Counted from the stretch's first letter, positions 36,840 to 49,472 are shown. The stretch: 64,000 nucleotides of DNA from Apostichopus japonicus (GCF_037975245.1 NC_092568.1:39820631-39884630), one strand, 5' to 3'. Numbers and translations are program-made. The notes: generated by a model from the letters alone, not told the origin.

Positions 36840-39219
36840 ATATCAAGTCAGCTGTAGTGATAACCCACGTGCATGTGTATGATTCATGCTGGCAATTATC
36901 TCCATTTGTTCTCTCCAGGCAGAATTTACACAATGCCTCCCATTATCTGATGGGCCAGAGTCAAAAGTGGTCAACCTAAGCTCCATGTTATGAAGCCTTT
37001 CGAATTGGTGAACTGATTATGTGATACTATAGAGTAATAACTGAAGTTAATGTAATAAAAAAATTTCTACCAAAGCATGAGAAATGTGCTACTTAAGGGG
37101 TGATTCTAACGAGAAATTAGAGAGTGCGAATTTGACGGAATTATTGAACCCTTTATCACTAATTAATAAGGAGATGGATCCCGACTTTTCTATTGATTGC
37201 TAAGTTACTTATCCTGAAGTAATGATATGAGAACCAAATAATTAAAACAGCCATTTAACACATGCAAAAATGCAAATTAGGTCAATTAAATCCCCTTCCT
37301 GTCGGATATTTTTATTAATTAATTAATATTTGAGTAACTTAATTTATTTTATTTAAATTATGAAGAAACTGTCAAGTAATAATGACTACAACAAAAATGA
37401 TGATGAATGACTTCATAACATGGACTAGCTTAATAAAGCCACAAAACTCACTGCTGTCATTTGTTTTTCTTCCCTCCTGCAAATTTCATTCGGAAATGTT
37501 TGCGAACATTTTCTGCACTCTGTGCAGAATTGGAACGTTTATGCGCAATCAATTTAATGGAAGCGTTCAAGCCGAACATAGAATATGCTCTTCTTGCGCG
37601 CAAGACGAACGGTTGAAAACTAGCAAAATATGTGCATATTGTACGTTATAGTAGGGCATGGAAATACGCACTTGGGAAATACAAGCTTTTCGCACACAAT
37701 AGACACTAGAGTGTCAATATTTTGACGTATGTCGTATATAATTACATGTCATATTCAAAATCACTTTAATTGCTCGTATTATTTTAGTGCTCCACTCAGA
37801 TAGCGTCATAATTGTCCCTAGGAAATGCATTGAAATCCCCCCCCCCTCCCCCCTTTCCCACACACACCTACTTTTGTGTAATCTGTTCATACAAATCTCA
37901 ATTATGTATAAATTTTGCAAAGTGGGTTGTAGTTTATGCAGAAAAACATATCTCCACTTTATGAAGTGAGAGTTCACAAAGTTTGATGGATTTCTATATT
38001 CAGTCACAATCATCAAAGGAAGAAATGTTAGCAGGATTAGTGGCTTTAGTGTGTCGTTTTGCCTACAAAGCATTGTCCGAACATGGTTAGTGAATTGGGC
38101 CTGGCTAGGTTGATTAGGCTTTGCCTACCTCAAAACTCAGATTACTGGCTAGGCCTGTACTGCTTAGGCCCTTTTTCAACATTTACAGTGTTGGGAATAT
38201 TTTTCAAAAGGAGGTTGAGTTTGAATATTATTATATTAATTCTACATATGTTAATAGACTGAAATATTCTAGACTTAAGTTATGACCTAGAATAGCCTAA
38301 GTTAGACCAAGAGCAAGGCTAAGACCATAGCCATAATTTAGACTAAGCCTATTTGTGTAGTTTTTAATTGTTAGTGATATAAGCCCAAGACATCATAACC
38401 GTCATCCAATGTTATTCTGTCAAGTTCATTTACCGTTAGGGATACAGTTTCAAGTATAAAATGAGGAAGTGATCATTGTTGTCATTAGGCTTTAGTCATA
38501 TCGCATCCGAAAGGACGCCGTAACCGGTATATGGGCCTAGGCTAACTACATCCAGGGTGCACATATATCCAGAAGGCCTAGATGGGCAATGGACTGTGGG
38601 GCACCTAATGCATGTATCGGAGATCCATCAGGACAATAAATGATGTAGAAGATAATTAAATGATAGGATTTCATACTTAATATCCTTTAAAAAATGTGAT
38701 AAACAAGTTTTTTACAAGAGTTAATAGTCGTAATAAAAATAACATTACATTAATAAATAAAGGTGATTGCAGACATTTGCTCCATAATATTGGAAGCTTT
38801 TAACTTGTTACTTTACAGGGTGGCATCATCGTGTCCGAGGGAAAATTGAAGGCACTGGAGGGTCAAGGATATCAGAACATACAAATAGAATGCAGCGGGC
38901 ATGTGCTAGGATACTGGGCAATTTGTATCAAGAACACCAATAGAGCTTCAGGTAGCAGGAACTAACTCCTCGCCTGTCCCTACGGGGAGAAAAGAGGGCA
39001 TGGGCAGGGCCTTGGGGGTAGTTCCCAAGTGCGCTCAACCATGGTTAACTATTTCCCCACTCATTTGGTGTGTGGGCAGTTTCGTGAAGTACCCACCAAG
39101 TATGTTATTGATCAATCATTCCATTGTTCAGTTATTATGCATACAAACTAAAGTGTCACACACAGATATGCCGACCTGACTTCATAGGGTTTTATTGCTT
39201 TCAACGAGGAAACAAAAAC
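36840..39219. other. No gene recognised
   Basis: The only frame worth naming is 37382-37651 (listed separately). C-rich (37838-37852) and TAGGCCTA-rich (38520-38600) simple sequence is present. Confidence 0.5.
37382..37651 (+). CDS. Small cysteine-pair ORF, unknown
   Basis: The 89-codon frame is not recognised. Its C-terminal half has three CX2C pairs (CTLC, CSSC, CAYC), spaced like a small zinc-binding module, with a basic/polar stretch between. No splice or promoter evidence was found, and a chance frame is quite possible. Confidence 0.15.
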   Translation: MTTTKMMMNDFITWTSLIKPQNSLLSFVFLPSCKFHSEMFANIFCTLCRIGTFMRNQFNGSVQAEHRICSSCAQDERLKTSKICAYCTL

Positions 39220-39689
39220 CAGGGGCGGATCCAGGATTTTGAGAAAGGGGGGGCCGACATCCCGATGGTAGCACTTTAGTGATCTGCGTCCTGGGGGAGG
39301 GGTCTAGGGGGAGGGGTTGTCCCCCTCCCCCTTGGAAATTTTTGGTTAATTGTGAGTGCTTAGATGCAAAATGGTGAAACATTTCGCCAAAAACTAGAAA
39401 AACCAGAAACGTTGCAGACACGCTTTTTTTGTGCACATATTTTTTCTCGATAGACACATATTTAACAACGCTCAACAGTGCATGTACAATGGATACACTA
39501 TTATTGCGTCGATTCGTTTTTTCTTTTGCGCGAAAATTATGACACCAGATTCACCCCAAGAAAAAACATAAAACAAGATATATTCAATGAGATAATTATG
39601 ATATACTTATTAATGAAAGGGGGGTGTAGGCGGTTTTACACTATCTAACGCAACGTAGTCGCCAAGAACCTGAAGTATTTTTAAGGGAG

Positions 39690-40468
39690 GGCCCGATAAT
39701 AAGCGGAAACGGATCACCGACCGAAAAAATATCGGAATTTGTGGACTATTTCTTGCTTCCTATTGTATTAAAACAAAGCACCTATGTGAAAGACACAAAT
39801 CACATTCTGAAAATTGTGGAAGCCACCCCGTTACCAAAAGCAGTAGTACTTGCTACACTCGATGTCGTCGCCATGTATACCAATACTCCCCAAGAGGAGG
39901 CATTAGATATATGTCAAGAAGTCTATGAAAAGGCGGAAAAAAACGAATATGGAATAAATAAAATATCTTCCATATCCATGCGCAAACTAATTGAACTTAT
40001 TTTTAACAAGAAACTGTTTCGAGTTCAATAACCAATTCTATCTACAAAAGATCGGTTGCGCCATGGGTAGCCAAGACTCTCCGGAAATCTGTGATATCGT
40101 CATGCATAGACTGGAAAACCAGATTTTACCGACAGATAATAAAATCTTAAAATGGCTCCGCTATAGAGATGAAATTCTATTGCTTTACGACGGTTCACCT
40201 CAGGAACTTGAACAACTAGTAAACAGGTTGAATGAAATTCACCGCTTCTTAAAGTTTACGGTAGAAATATTACACACCGAGGTAACATACCTAGATTTGA
40301 AAATCTTCAAAGGTCCAAGGTTTGAAACCAATGGGTTATTAGACACCAAAGTCTACACCAAACCCACGGAAACCTTCCAATACCTCGACAGAAACTCTGC
40401 ACACCCACTTGCCACTTTTAAAGGCTTCATTAAAGGGGAAGTCTTACGATTGGCACTTAATCTCGCAA
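39690..40468 (+). pseudogene. Penelope-like reverse transcriptase, 5' part (frameshifted, interrupted)
   Basis: The frame begins PIISGNGSPTEKISEF, then VDYFLLPIVLKQSTYVKDT and the first catalytic region LATLDVVAMYTNTPQEEAL, which are Penelope-like hallmarks. A one-base shift near 40028 separates it from YLQKIGCAMGSQDSP, catalytic-box WLRYRDEILLLYDGS, FLKFTVEI, TYLDLKIFKG and KVYTKPTETFQYLDRNS. The catalytic box has Asp-Glu where Asp-Asp is expected, which should disable polymerisation. At 40468 an inserted hAT-type element cuts the frame. The remainder resumes at 42177. Confidence 0.8.
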
Positions 40469-40476
40469 CACGCGGA

Positions 40477-42176
40477 CAGGGGCGTAGCGAAGTTTTTTTT
40501 GTTGGGGGGGGGGGGTGTGGAGGATTTGATTTGCCGACGGATCTGGAAGTGGTGACTGAAATGGGGGAGGGGTCTAAGGGGAGGGGGTGTCCCCCTCCCC
40601 TTTGGAAAATTTTTAGTTTTGAAACGTCCTTAGATGCAATCTGGTGCATATTTTAAGTCAAATTTGGCACCGTAGAATTTCCATTTCGATATTATTTTTA
40701 TGGCAGTCGGCAGAAGAAGAATTAATTGGGACCAATTATCGAACTGTGTTTCCTCTTTCACCGATCGTTGAAATAGTGAAACTTCGTGATGAAAATGTTC
40801 AGAAAACTTTCCGGTAATGAGAAATAACAACATTCATTGATATACAAGCGAGAAACGTTAAAAATTGTGTACAATTCCAGGGGCGGATGCAGGATTTGTG
40901 ACAGGGGGGGGGGTCCGACTGGTCCAGCCGCACCTGAACGTAAGACTATCTAAGCGGAGCGCCACCATCGGTTGGCGCGGAGCGTACCAGAAAATTTTTG
41001 GCTTTACAAACCCTCCAGATGGCCGGAAACGGCACTTCCCGAGTATTCTAAGCTGCATGTACCTAGCCTGAAAATATGGATCTCATGTCTGCAATTTCTC
41101 AATTGATGAGAAAAAACAATCTATGAAATATGGTAATACATATCAGATGAGTTGAGATGATACAAAAATCATAATGCCTTTAGCCCCCAATTCCCCTCCC
41201 CTTCCGTCACCACTGTTTGATGCAGGGCCGGATCCAGGATTCTGGAAGGGTGAGGGGTTTGGCCTCCAGTGATCCTAGGGTCTAAGGGGAGTGGGTTTCC
41301 CTCTATCCATTGTGAAATTCTTGGATATTTAAGTACAACAGGGAACCCCCTTCAATTAAGCCATGCAAAGCACCTACAAAAACTCACTCGAAATGTATCT
41401 GCATCAGTACGAGTTCCTATGCAGCCTACCGCTCTGCCACCTCACCGCCCAAATTTGAGATTTTTAGGCATTTTTGGCACGTGTAGCACGCGTGCACACT
41501 ATAGTTCATTTGACGGAAAAGACACACCTGGCTGACTTGTAAGGATAACCGCCCTTCTGACGTCCTACATGTTTAAAATTGGCGTTTAATTTAATTATTT
41601 TTTTCTCTCTTTTTTTTTTTTTTTGGCCAAGAGCAGGGGGGTCCGGACCCCCTGGACCCCCCCTCTGGATCCGCGCCTGAATTCGTGAGCCATGTCCTTA
41701 AGTTTTCCACGGAGAACGAATGACATCTGCGATGACGTCATTCTGAACAGAGGATAATAACAACACGTTGTCACACGATAGCACGACTCATGGGCTGCGG
41801 CCTATACGGAAGCCTTTAATTCCATTTCTTTCACTGAGTTGCCGGCGATTCTGGCACTCGTCTAGCTGAGCCTGGCTACAGTAGCTATACTGACGGCCGT
41901 GACATTATCAGTATTTGCCGAGAGGTTTTTAACTTGCAGGCGTCGGGTGATTTGAATTTGGTGAATGAGTTTATCAGATGAAGAACTGGAAAATCGAAAT
42001 AACCGATAAAGAAGCTCCCGTTCTCCTTTTCTCTATTCAGCTTTCCTTCTTTCTTCCCCTTCCGCTCTCTTCATCTTTCTCCTTTTGCCGACAGACCCAA
42101 AATTTGCCGACAGCGACCAAATTATTGGGGGTGTGACCCCCCCCCCCCACACCACCCCCCGCTCGCTACGCCCCTG
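40477..42176. mobile_element. hAT element inserted in the Penelope-like reverse transcriptase
   Basis: Inverted ends CAGGGGCGTAGCGA and TCGCTACGCCCCTG are flanked by an exact 8-bp duplication CACGCGGA (40469-40476 and 42177-42184), the hAT hallmark. The ~1.7-kb body has G/C runs next to each end and no transposase. It carries a further nested element at 40878-41679. Confidence 0.88.
40878..41679. mobile_element. Nested hAT-like MITE
   Basis: The left end CAGGGGCGGATGCAGGATT and inverted right end CTGGATCCGCGCCTG are flanked by a 5-bp duplication AATTC (40873-40877 and 41680-41684). A further start-like copy (CAGGGCCGGATCCAGGATT) lies at 41223. A ~110-bp internal stretch (about 40950-41060) is similar to 42570-42680 in the neighbouring element. 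No coding frame. Confidence 0.75.
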
Positions 42177-42345
42177 CACGCGGAATTATCCAAACTGTTT
42201 CCAAAAGAACCGATTCTAGCCTACAAGAGGGCCCAAAATCTCAAAGATTTACTTGTTAACTCAAGGTTTCATACTAACGAAGAATCAGCTGACTCTCAAG
42301 GTTCACACGAAGCTCTTTTAGATGCTCTTATAGCTGCACTATGAG
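42177..42345 (+). pseudogene. Penelope-like reverse transcriptase, 3' part after the insertion
   Basis: It reads RELSKLFPKEPILAYKRAQN and then LKDLLVNSRFHTNEES, matching the region after the reverse transcriptase thumb (the K-R-x-x-N-L-x-D-x-L-V motif of Penelope-like elements). It ends at a stop near 42344. No GIY-YIG domain follows in frame. It is continuous with 40468 once the 1.7-kb insertion is ignored. Confidence 0.75.
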
Positions 42346-42537
42346 TCCATAAAAACTCGTGCACAGAAAATAGATGCATTTTGAGAACGAGACGCCCAGG
42401 CCGAATATAAAATATTCAAAGGCTACTACTGATGAAGCTCCTCCTATAAAGTTTGAGAGCAGAAACCGGTCTAGTTGGTCATAAGAACCTACACTAGTCT
42501 CTCCTACTATTAACAGTACACTCAATTCACCTAATAG

Positions 42538-43295
42538 CATGGGCGGCGATCCGTACTTCCGAGTTCTAAGCGTAGCGCCACCATGAGTTGGCGCGAAGCG
42601 TACAAGAAAATTTTGGGATTTACAAACCCTCTAGATGGCCGGAAACGGCACTTCCCAAGGTTTCCAAGTGGCATATACCCAACTTTAAAATAGGGATATC
42701 ATGTCCGAAATATCTCATAATCAGGATCCAAAATCCTTTTTTTTTAATTTCGGGTGTTATTTTGGGAAAATTGCCCCTGTCAATCTTGTTTCAGGCGCTA
42801 CGTTAGAATGTTCGAGAGCTCTTTTATATTATTCGATGAAGAAAATGGCCTCATGCAGGCTATAATAGGCCTATACACATGCAATACACAATAACACATA
42901 GTTACATTCCTAGGTACCGATTGCTAGGGCATCCAGGTGAAACGTGTATTAAGCATTACCCTGGTAACATGAGATTCTCAGCTGTTCGAGGGAACATGTA
43001 CTTGTGTAGGCCTACTATAGGGCCTATATGAATACTATGAGGGTGCATATATGTACTATATCAATATCGTGATAAAGATAAAGACTTTTTATTTGAAAAG
43101 ATCGCACTGCGTTTATGGTAGGCGAGAAATGAAGCTAAAAAACAGCCGTACATTCACGATGATGCATAAATGTAGGCATATAAATATACTTATCCCTGGC
43201 ATTTGGTGGGGGGGGGGATATGGTGTATTACATCCCCTCCACCCATTTTCATGGGGGGATATATCCCCCCTTCCCCCCCAGGATCGCCGCCCATG
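42538..43295. mobile_element. hAT-like MITE with perfect 15-bp ends
   Basis: CATGGGCGGCGATCC is present at the left and exactly inverted at the right. The flanks are CCTAATAG (42530-42537) and CTTAATAG (43296-43303), an 8-bp duplication with one mismatch. Internal sequence near 42570-42680 is shared with the 40878-41679 element (GGTTGGCGCG-AAGCGTAC and AGATGGCCGGAAACGGCAC). No coding frame. Confidence 0.8.
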
Positions 43296-43722
43296 CTTAA
43301 TAGGTGCAATTATGTTTCACCACGAGGAGCATGCTATAAGTTCATGTTCCTCGGGCCCTCCCTTAAAAATACTTCAGGTTCTTGGCGACTACGTTGCGTT
43401 AGATAGTGTAAAACCGCCTACACCCCCTTTCATTCAGATAATTATGATATACTTGCTAACTGTGCATTGATTTTCCCTGACAGTAAGCCGTACCTAATTA
43501 ATACGTGATGTCGCATAGGCCTGATAATTGCCTTAGTTTCAAATTTGGAATAAAAACGATCGCGTTTCAGGGAAGAGCAGCTGGATATATATTAGGCTTT
43601 TCTTTCACCAAGTTATGCCTATTAGGAATTTGAAGTACTCCCACATAAAAAAACGCAACTGATTTCCAAAAAGGGGGGGCCGGGGCCGGGTCGGCCCCCC
43701 CCCTGGATCCGCCCCTGAAAAC

Positions 43723-44819
43723 TATTTCCAATAATTGATATCATCGCTGTTCAGCTATACAGCATGTCCTTCATAGTGTGCACACCAAGGTTGTAACTGA
43801 TTTCTTCATAAGGGACCACTTCACAGACAAAGGGGAGGAATGGCGAGTCTGGGGGCTATGATACTGTTATGACAATCTAGGGGTAGCTATTTAAGTTTTG
43901 TTGTTCCATTTGAATGTTATTAGGGAACAGGTTCTTTTGATTTTAAATAGAAATACACAAGGACAAAGAAGTGTCTTTTATTTCAGCTACCAGTTATTTA
44001 GTTAGGTGTATTATACTTCTTTTATTGGTGAATATACTTTTAGACTGCTAAAAGACTTCTCTCCCCCTTATTTTGGTGATATATACAATTGTGCGGATGA
44101 AATTCACCTGAAAGCCATTTTAACCTATTAATTACAGTACCCAAGGATAAGAACCCTAACTATAGTACCCCCGCCCCAATACAATGCACCTGCCTAACAA
44201 CAAATACAATTTCACTCTATCCAAGCCCAATGTAATGATGTGGTGACCAAAATAAAGTGTGTTTCAGGAGCATTTGTGTCCAATCTGTTTGTTAATTTGA
44301 AACCTAGAGTTTCAGGTGCACTTTACTGCGGAATGTACCAATTGTTTTCGAAAACTGCCCACCCTCCCACTTTTCGCTTCACACTTCGCGGGTTTACGTC
44401 AATTGTTACTAACGTTGAAGATACAGTTCACAAACATATACTGAATGATGATATGAATTTTATGATTATAACACCATACACGATACCCACCAACGTATAG
44501 GCCGTAGGCGCCGACATTATCTATATATGTATAATATTTGATTCCAGTTAAGACTTAGGGATAATTACTATATACACATAGGCATATATATATTCCAGCA
44601 CTGGACATGATTTTATCAAATGAATACAACATGTTAATGAGAATACAGTACATCACTTGGTAAAACCATCTGGGTCTTTCCAAAAGAGATTCTCCATAAG
44701 GTATGAAACTTAGCAAGACCAAATCATTTCATACGGCAGCTCGATTTTACCTCTTTCACGAAGATTGATAACAACAACCAAATAAGATAGCGATGGTTAA
44801 CTAAATTAAGAAGATATCA
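43723..44819. other. No gene recognised
   Basis: AT-rich sequence. An 86-codon plus frame at 44240-44500 has no recognisable motif. Confidence 0.45.
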
Positions 44820-45810
44820 ACAATGATGGCTCAACAGAGAATTATCAAGAAGAGTGGTTTGATTGTCTCCATGAAGAGCTAGATCCTGTAGACGTTAGTG
44901 AGTTTTTGGAAGAAATTGACAGTGATGCTTCTGGTTGCAGTAATGGAGAGAATGGATCGAAGATGCAAGGTAGCGAAGATGAAACAATTTACAAAGGAGC
45001 CAGAACTACTGTGGCTGAAAGCATGTTGCTGATGATGGTGTTTATCACCCCCCCCCCCATAGCATCACTGGTGCGGCTCTTGCAGATTTACTAGTCTTGG
45101 TTTCAATACACTGTCCCACTCCAATCTTAAACAAAACAAGTTTTCACTTCTTTCAAAAGTTTTTCAGCAACATTAGGACCCCTGTCAAGTTTCAAACATT
45201 TTTATCAAGCATTGTATGAATCTTATTGCTGAGAAAATAACCTCAGGTAGTAAATACAAGATATGCCTAAACCACTTGCATGCAAGGAAATGTGTCCTAT
45301 TTCATTAAAATACCTATTTTTCAGCAGTTGACAAACTTCAAGAAAATGGATGGCCTTTACGAAAATATTCTTCAGCGATTCCATTGGAAAAGAAACATGC
45401 AAATCATATTGAAGAAATATACGATGGAGATTAAATACAACACTGTCAACCAGGGAAGTTATTATATGAAAGAAATAGCATATCTTTTATGTGGTATGCT
45501 GATGGGGTGCCACTTTGAAATCTTTAAAGTTAAGTTTATGGCCCATTTACTTTGTTGTGAACAAACTTCCATACAGCTGAGGTTCAAGAAAGACGATTTC
45601 ATTTATGTAGGTTAATGGCATCATTCATTGCAGCAGCTGACAGAAGGTGTAATTATTAATGTTCACGGTCACCATTCACCAATTAAAGTTAGGGCAAAGA
45701 TATTATGTGGTACATGTTATCTGCCAGCAAGATGTATGATGCTTAGCATGGTACAGTTTAAAAGGGCATTTGGTTATTGCCACTGTACCCAGAAATGAAA
45801 ATCTTTAAAA
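44820..45810 (+). pseudogene. N-terminal fragment of a transposase-domain gene (CMC/EnSpm-like)
   Basis: The plus frame from about 44822 reads EEWFDCLHEELDPVDVSEFL, an acidic N-terminus, then DETIYKGARTTVAES and MLLMMVFI, the start of the conserved region. After frame changes it continues with VSYFIKIPIFQQLTNF (about 45290), FKVKFMAHLLCCEQ and RFKKDDFIYVG (to 45615), then VRAKILCGTCYLPARC and MVQFKRAFGYCHC (about 45685-45785). I know this order from large transposase-domain proteins of fish and invertebrates. At least three frame breaks are present and the catalytic C-terminal part is missing, so it is a dead 5' fragment. Family placement is from memory and moderately sure. Confidence 0.6.
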
Positions 45811-46272
45811 ACTGCAAGATGCCACACATGATTTTATCAATTTTAAATTCAATATCATAAGGGGCCAAAAAGTTGCATGAAGACATGTTGAAGGATGCAA
45901 AACATGCATATATTCAAAATAAGAAAGTCAATGGTAACAAAGGACAAATTATTTGTCACATACTGGTTGTGACCTGGTACACGGGACTACAATAGACTAC
46001 GCGTATTCTGTACTTCTAGGTTCCGTTAGAAGTTGCAAAATCTTATATTATAGAGAAGATTTTCTTTGCATTAGATGTTACACACTGTAGATATACGTTT
46101 GCTTTTTATGAAACCACCACGATTCATTTCAAGAGTACCCCGCAGCATTGATGAACATGTTAAATACTGTAAAGACAGAATGCACACTGTTAAAAAAAAT
46201 TCTGTTAAAAAACAGAATTTCTCTGGCAGCAGAGTTTCCAGGAAATGTCTGTTATTTCCAACTGCAGATAAT

Positions 46273-46925
46273 CTATGTAAAATAAACAGTCTAAAACTGT
46301 TATTAATACAGTTTATTTCTTTCATCATAACAGTTTTTGTCCGTAAACTTACTGTACGACGACCGTTATTTTACACCATATTCTATGTAAAATAAACAGT
46401 CTGAAACTGTTATTTATACAGTTTTTTCCCCCAATTATAACAGTTTCTGTCCGTAAAATTACTGTACGTCAACCGTTATTTTACACCATATTCTATGTAA
46501 AATAAACAGTCTGAAACTGTTATTTACACAGTTTTCCCCCAATTATAACAGTTTCTGTCCGTAAAATCACTGTACGTCAACCGTTATTTTACACCATATT
46601 CTATGTAAAATAAACAGTCTAAAACTGTTATTATACAGTTTTTATTTTGCATTATAAAAGTCTTTGTCTGTAAAATTACTGTACGACGACCGTAATTTTA
46701 CACTGAATTCTATGTTAAATACACAGTATGAGAGCGTAATTCATACAGTTTTTCTTTGCATTATAAAAGTTTTCATCCGTAAATTACTATATGATAGCCG
46801 TTATTTTACACTACATTCTATGTAAAATAAACAGTCTGAAATGGTTATTTACACAGTTTTTCTTGAAATACAGTATGTCTTTTTCTCTGTAAAATAACTG
46901 TATTGTGACTTTTAATTTACTGTAT
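46273..46925. repeat. Tandem ~109-bp repeat, six copies
   Basis: CTATGTAAAATAAACAGTCT recurs at 46273, 46383, 46493, 46601, 46710 and 46818 (spacing 110, 110, 108, 109, 108). Each unit also has ACTGTTATTTATACAGTTTT, GTCCGTAAAATTACTGTACG and CCGTTATTTTACACC. Short words (TGTAAAAT, ACAGT, AACTGT) occur in both orientations, so single strands could fold. Divergence grows to the right. Confidence 0.9.
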
Positions 46926-48405
46926 CTTTTAGGTAAAGTCTAGTCTTTAATGTTATCTATAGTCTTTTTCCTTGCAATAAATAGGTCTTTGTCTGTAAAA
47001 TTGGCTGTCAGATGGAATTACTATTATCAGTGAGATTGTAAAATAAAAAACAACTTATTGTTCTCTGAAACTTTTATTTACAACTTTAAAACTTGTTGAA
47101 ACATATTTTTGAACGTCAAAACCTTTAAAGTAATATATAAGACTGAACATCATAAGGCAATCTCTTATTGATGGCTGGGTATTTGCTGGGTGCCCCAGCC
47201 TTTCTTTTGGAGAAGGTTTTGTTATACAGACGATACTTTCATTGTTTGGAAATATACTGATAAGTCTGTATGTGGCCATATTTGTCTCTTCGGCCACTTC
47301 AGGAAATCCTGGATCAGCCACTGAAAGTTTTCACAATTGACTGATCATAAAACACTAAGCTTTGACACCTGCTAGTTCCTGGCCCTTTCATTGCTCTACA
47401 ACAAAGTTCCTTTCCCTCTTATTTACAGATGCACTTGAAGTATGCAAAGTTCACTCAAGGTCACTGTATTATGTGACCACAGAAACTTAGGTGTCTTCAC
47501 TATTCTTCACTTAACTTTATTACAACTATGTTCATTTCATGTATTTTTAAATGTTCTAGCAGTATTAAATATATCGCTCATATACCATATTCACTTTAAT
47601 GGGCATATCAATGTTCACAGAAAATTAATACCTGTAACTGTGGTAACTCCTCTATTGCTGATAAGGATTGTATACTTTTTCTAATTTTCGTGACCTTCTT
47701 TAGCCCTTAAAGTTCAAAGTGGAAGTTAAAGACAAGGATATGTTACAATAGGTAAGAATAAAGATTAACTAATCTGTTAACCAAAGATATTGTAAATCAT
47801 CTGATCAAAAGATATATAAACAATGATTTGACCTTTGTACCCGTAAATGATTAAAAAAGTTGTCCTTATATTCCTGTGCTTCTGCTTGAGTGGAAGGAGC
47901 AGTTTTATGAAAAGATTTCATGTTAAAATTTAGCATAGAGATTTTATATTTTGACAACAAAATATAATTTAGATATCAAGCTTATAGCATTAACAAAATG
48001 AACAGAATGACTTGACATCTGAAATATTATGGATTCAAAACTTTTCTAACATTTGTGAACCTGCTTGGAAGAGTTTCAGAGTTTATGGAGTTATTGGAAA
48101 GGTGTCATAATAGCACCAAATAATAGTCTTTAACAAGTTTGTCAACAAGTAAAACCTTGTAAATATCCACCAACAAAGTTAAACACAATAGTTTGAACTC
48201 TGTATAAATGTTTAACTGTTCATTTGTAAATGAGACTTCTCTGTAGCTGGAGAGTCTATGGTTCCAGTTAAGGAGGCTCAAGAGGCTCGCTAACATTTTC
48301 TCAACTAGGAACACCTTAAATCAACTAAGTGACCTAGATTTATAATTCAACGTTACCAAATTGTCAGACTAATGTGACGAATCATGGGAAGTGCCTGAAA
48401 AGCAT
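46926..48405. other. No gene recognised
   Basis: AT-rich. Small frames at 47055-47321 (minus) and 47442-47684 (plus) have no support. Confidence 0.45.
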
Positions 48406-48535
48406 TTAGACTGTCCAATCTGACTCAAATTCTTTCAGGTTTCCAACCAAAGCCAAAATTTTTGGGTTGACAGGATAGCTCTTCTTGGATTTGGGGGTCT
48501 TTCTTCCCTTTTCTGGATTCAATCCAACAAAGCAG
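48406..48535 (-). CDS. Last exon of the SAMD3-like C-terminal region
   Basis: The acceptor TTTGCAG lies immediately 5' of this exon on the minus strand. It reads CFVGLNPEKGRKTPKSKKSY, then PVNPKILALVGNLKEFESDW-TV and a stop at 48406. Joining to the previous exon splits a codon (CG|C, Arg), giving IQR-CF. Proteins of the SAMD3-like family in fish and invertebrates end this way, with an FxxGI/LNP motif, a basic linker and a short helix. The exon itself is intact. Confidence 0.65.
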
Positions 48536-49303
48536 CTGCAAAGAGGAGCAAAAATTAGAACTGTGAAATCATAAAGTTCAAATAAGTTAGCAATTATTAA
48601 ACCATTTAACAATTAATTTCCTTTGGTCTCAAATTTACACTACAGTATGACATACATGATAGTAAGATATGGTCAAAATATGTGATGTGACACAACTCAG
48701 TTTCCAATTGTATGTGTGCTCACTGGTGTTGATAGAAGCAATTGAGATGGATACCTGTCTTAATTTACAAGCCTTTGGAATTCAACAGTTTTCTAGGAAA
48801 TCATGATCTGAAAAGAAGAGCTAATTTGTGAATCCTCTTTTAATTTCAATTTTGTTCAGTTTAAGCTGATACCCTATAGTTGTAACAAATTGTGAAGGTG
48901 TTCTCAGTAATTAACCAAACTCATACATTCCCACCCTTCTCCAAAATAATAAAACATGCCATTCAACTATTTACACTAACTTTCCATTGGTGAAAATTAT
49001 GTTAAGGTCATCAATGTTTACAAAAGGTTACCAAAGCTGCTGTTATTCTTGGACCACAACAAACAGTACAAAATAAGTAAATCAGCTGTAACTGAGAACA
49101 GAGTATGATTTATTTCAATGATCTGCCCAGGAGTTGAGTTAACTGCAATTTGTTGATTTTTTTTCTATATTGGTACCTTTATGATCGGCTGATCTTTTGA
49201 AGGTGGCTAATAATATGCATACACTCTTACATTCCATGTCAAGGGAATGTCCACACAAAATAACAATGGTTAACTATTACTAGGGTACTTTCAGCCTACT
49301 CAC

Positions 49304-49472
49304 CGCTGGATAAACTCCATTAAAGTTGCACCTTCAGATGGATACTCAATGTTTAAGATGAAAAACATTGCAAACAGCATGATCATTGCACTTTCAAAAG
49401 TTTGAATGTGGTCATTAACAATAACCATATCTACTGCCAACATAAACTTTCTTCCAGTGTACATGTTTGGAC
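49304..49472 (-). CDS. Internal exon of the SAMD3-like C-terminal region
   Basis: The 169-nt exon lies between acceptor TTTTTTGCAG and donor GTGAGT. It reads PNMYTGRKFMLAVDMVIV-like sequence followed by HIQTFESAMIMLFAMFFILN, then IEYPSEGATLMEFIQR, a hydrophobic helix plus the conserved YP ... FIQR block. The phase fits the exons on both sides: G|GT on entry and CG|C on exit. The reading frame is open. Confidence 0.65.

Larger units (their letters stand above)
39220..43717. mobile_element. Outer hAT-like element enclosing other elements
   Basis: The left end CAGGGGCGGATCCAGGATT is matched by the inverted right end CCTGGATCCGCCCCTG. A 5-bp duplication AAAAC flanks it (39215-39219 and 43718-43722), compatible with hAT-type elements having short target sites. 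Inside, ~100 bp at about 39590-39693 is repeated inverted at about 43345-43445. Between these arms are a Penelope-like reverse transcriptase fragment and at least three more TIR elements. G/C runs lie just inside both ends. No hAT transposase is seen, so it is non-autonomous. Confidence 0.7.

Noticed and set aside
40353-41535. Proline/glycine-rich frames near the hAT ends
   Set aside because: They are translations of G/C runs and inverted repeats at transposon ends.
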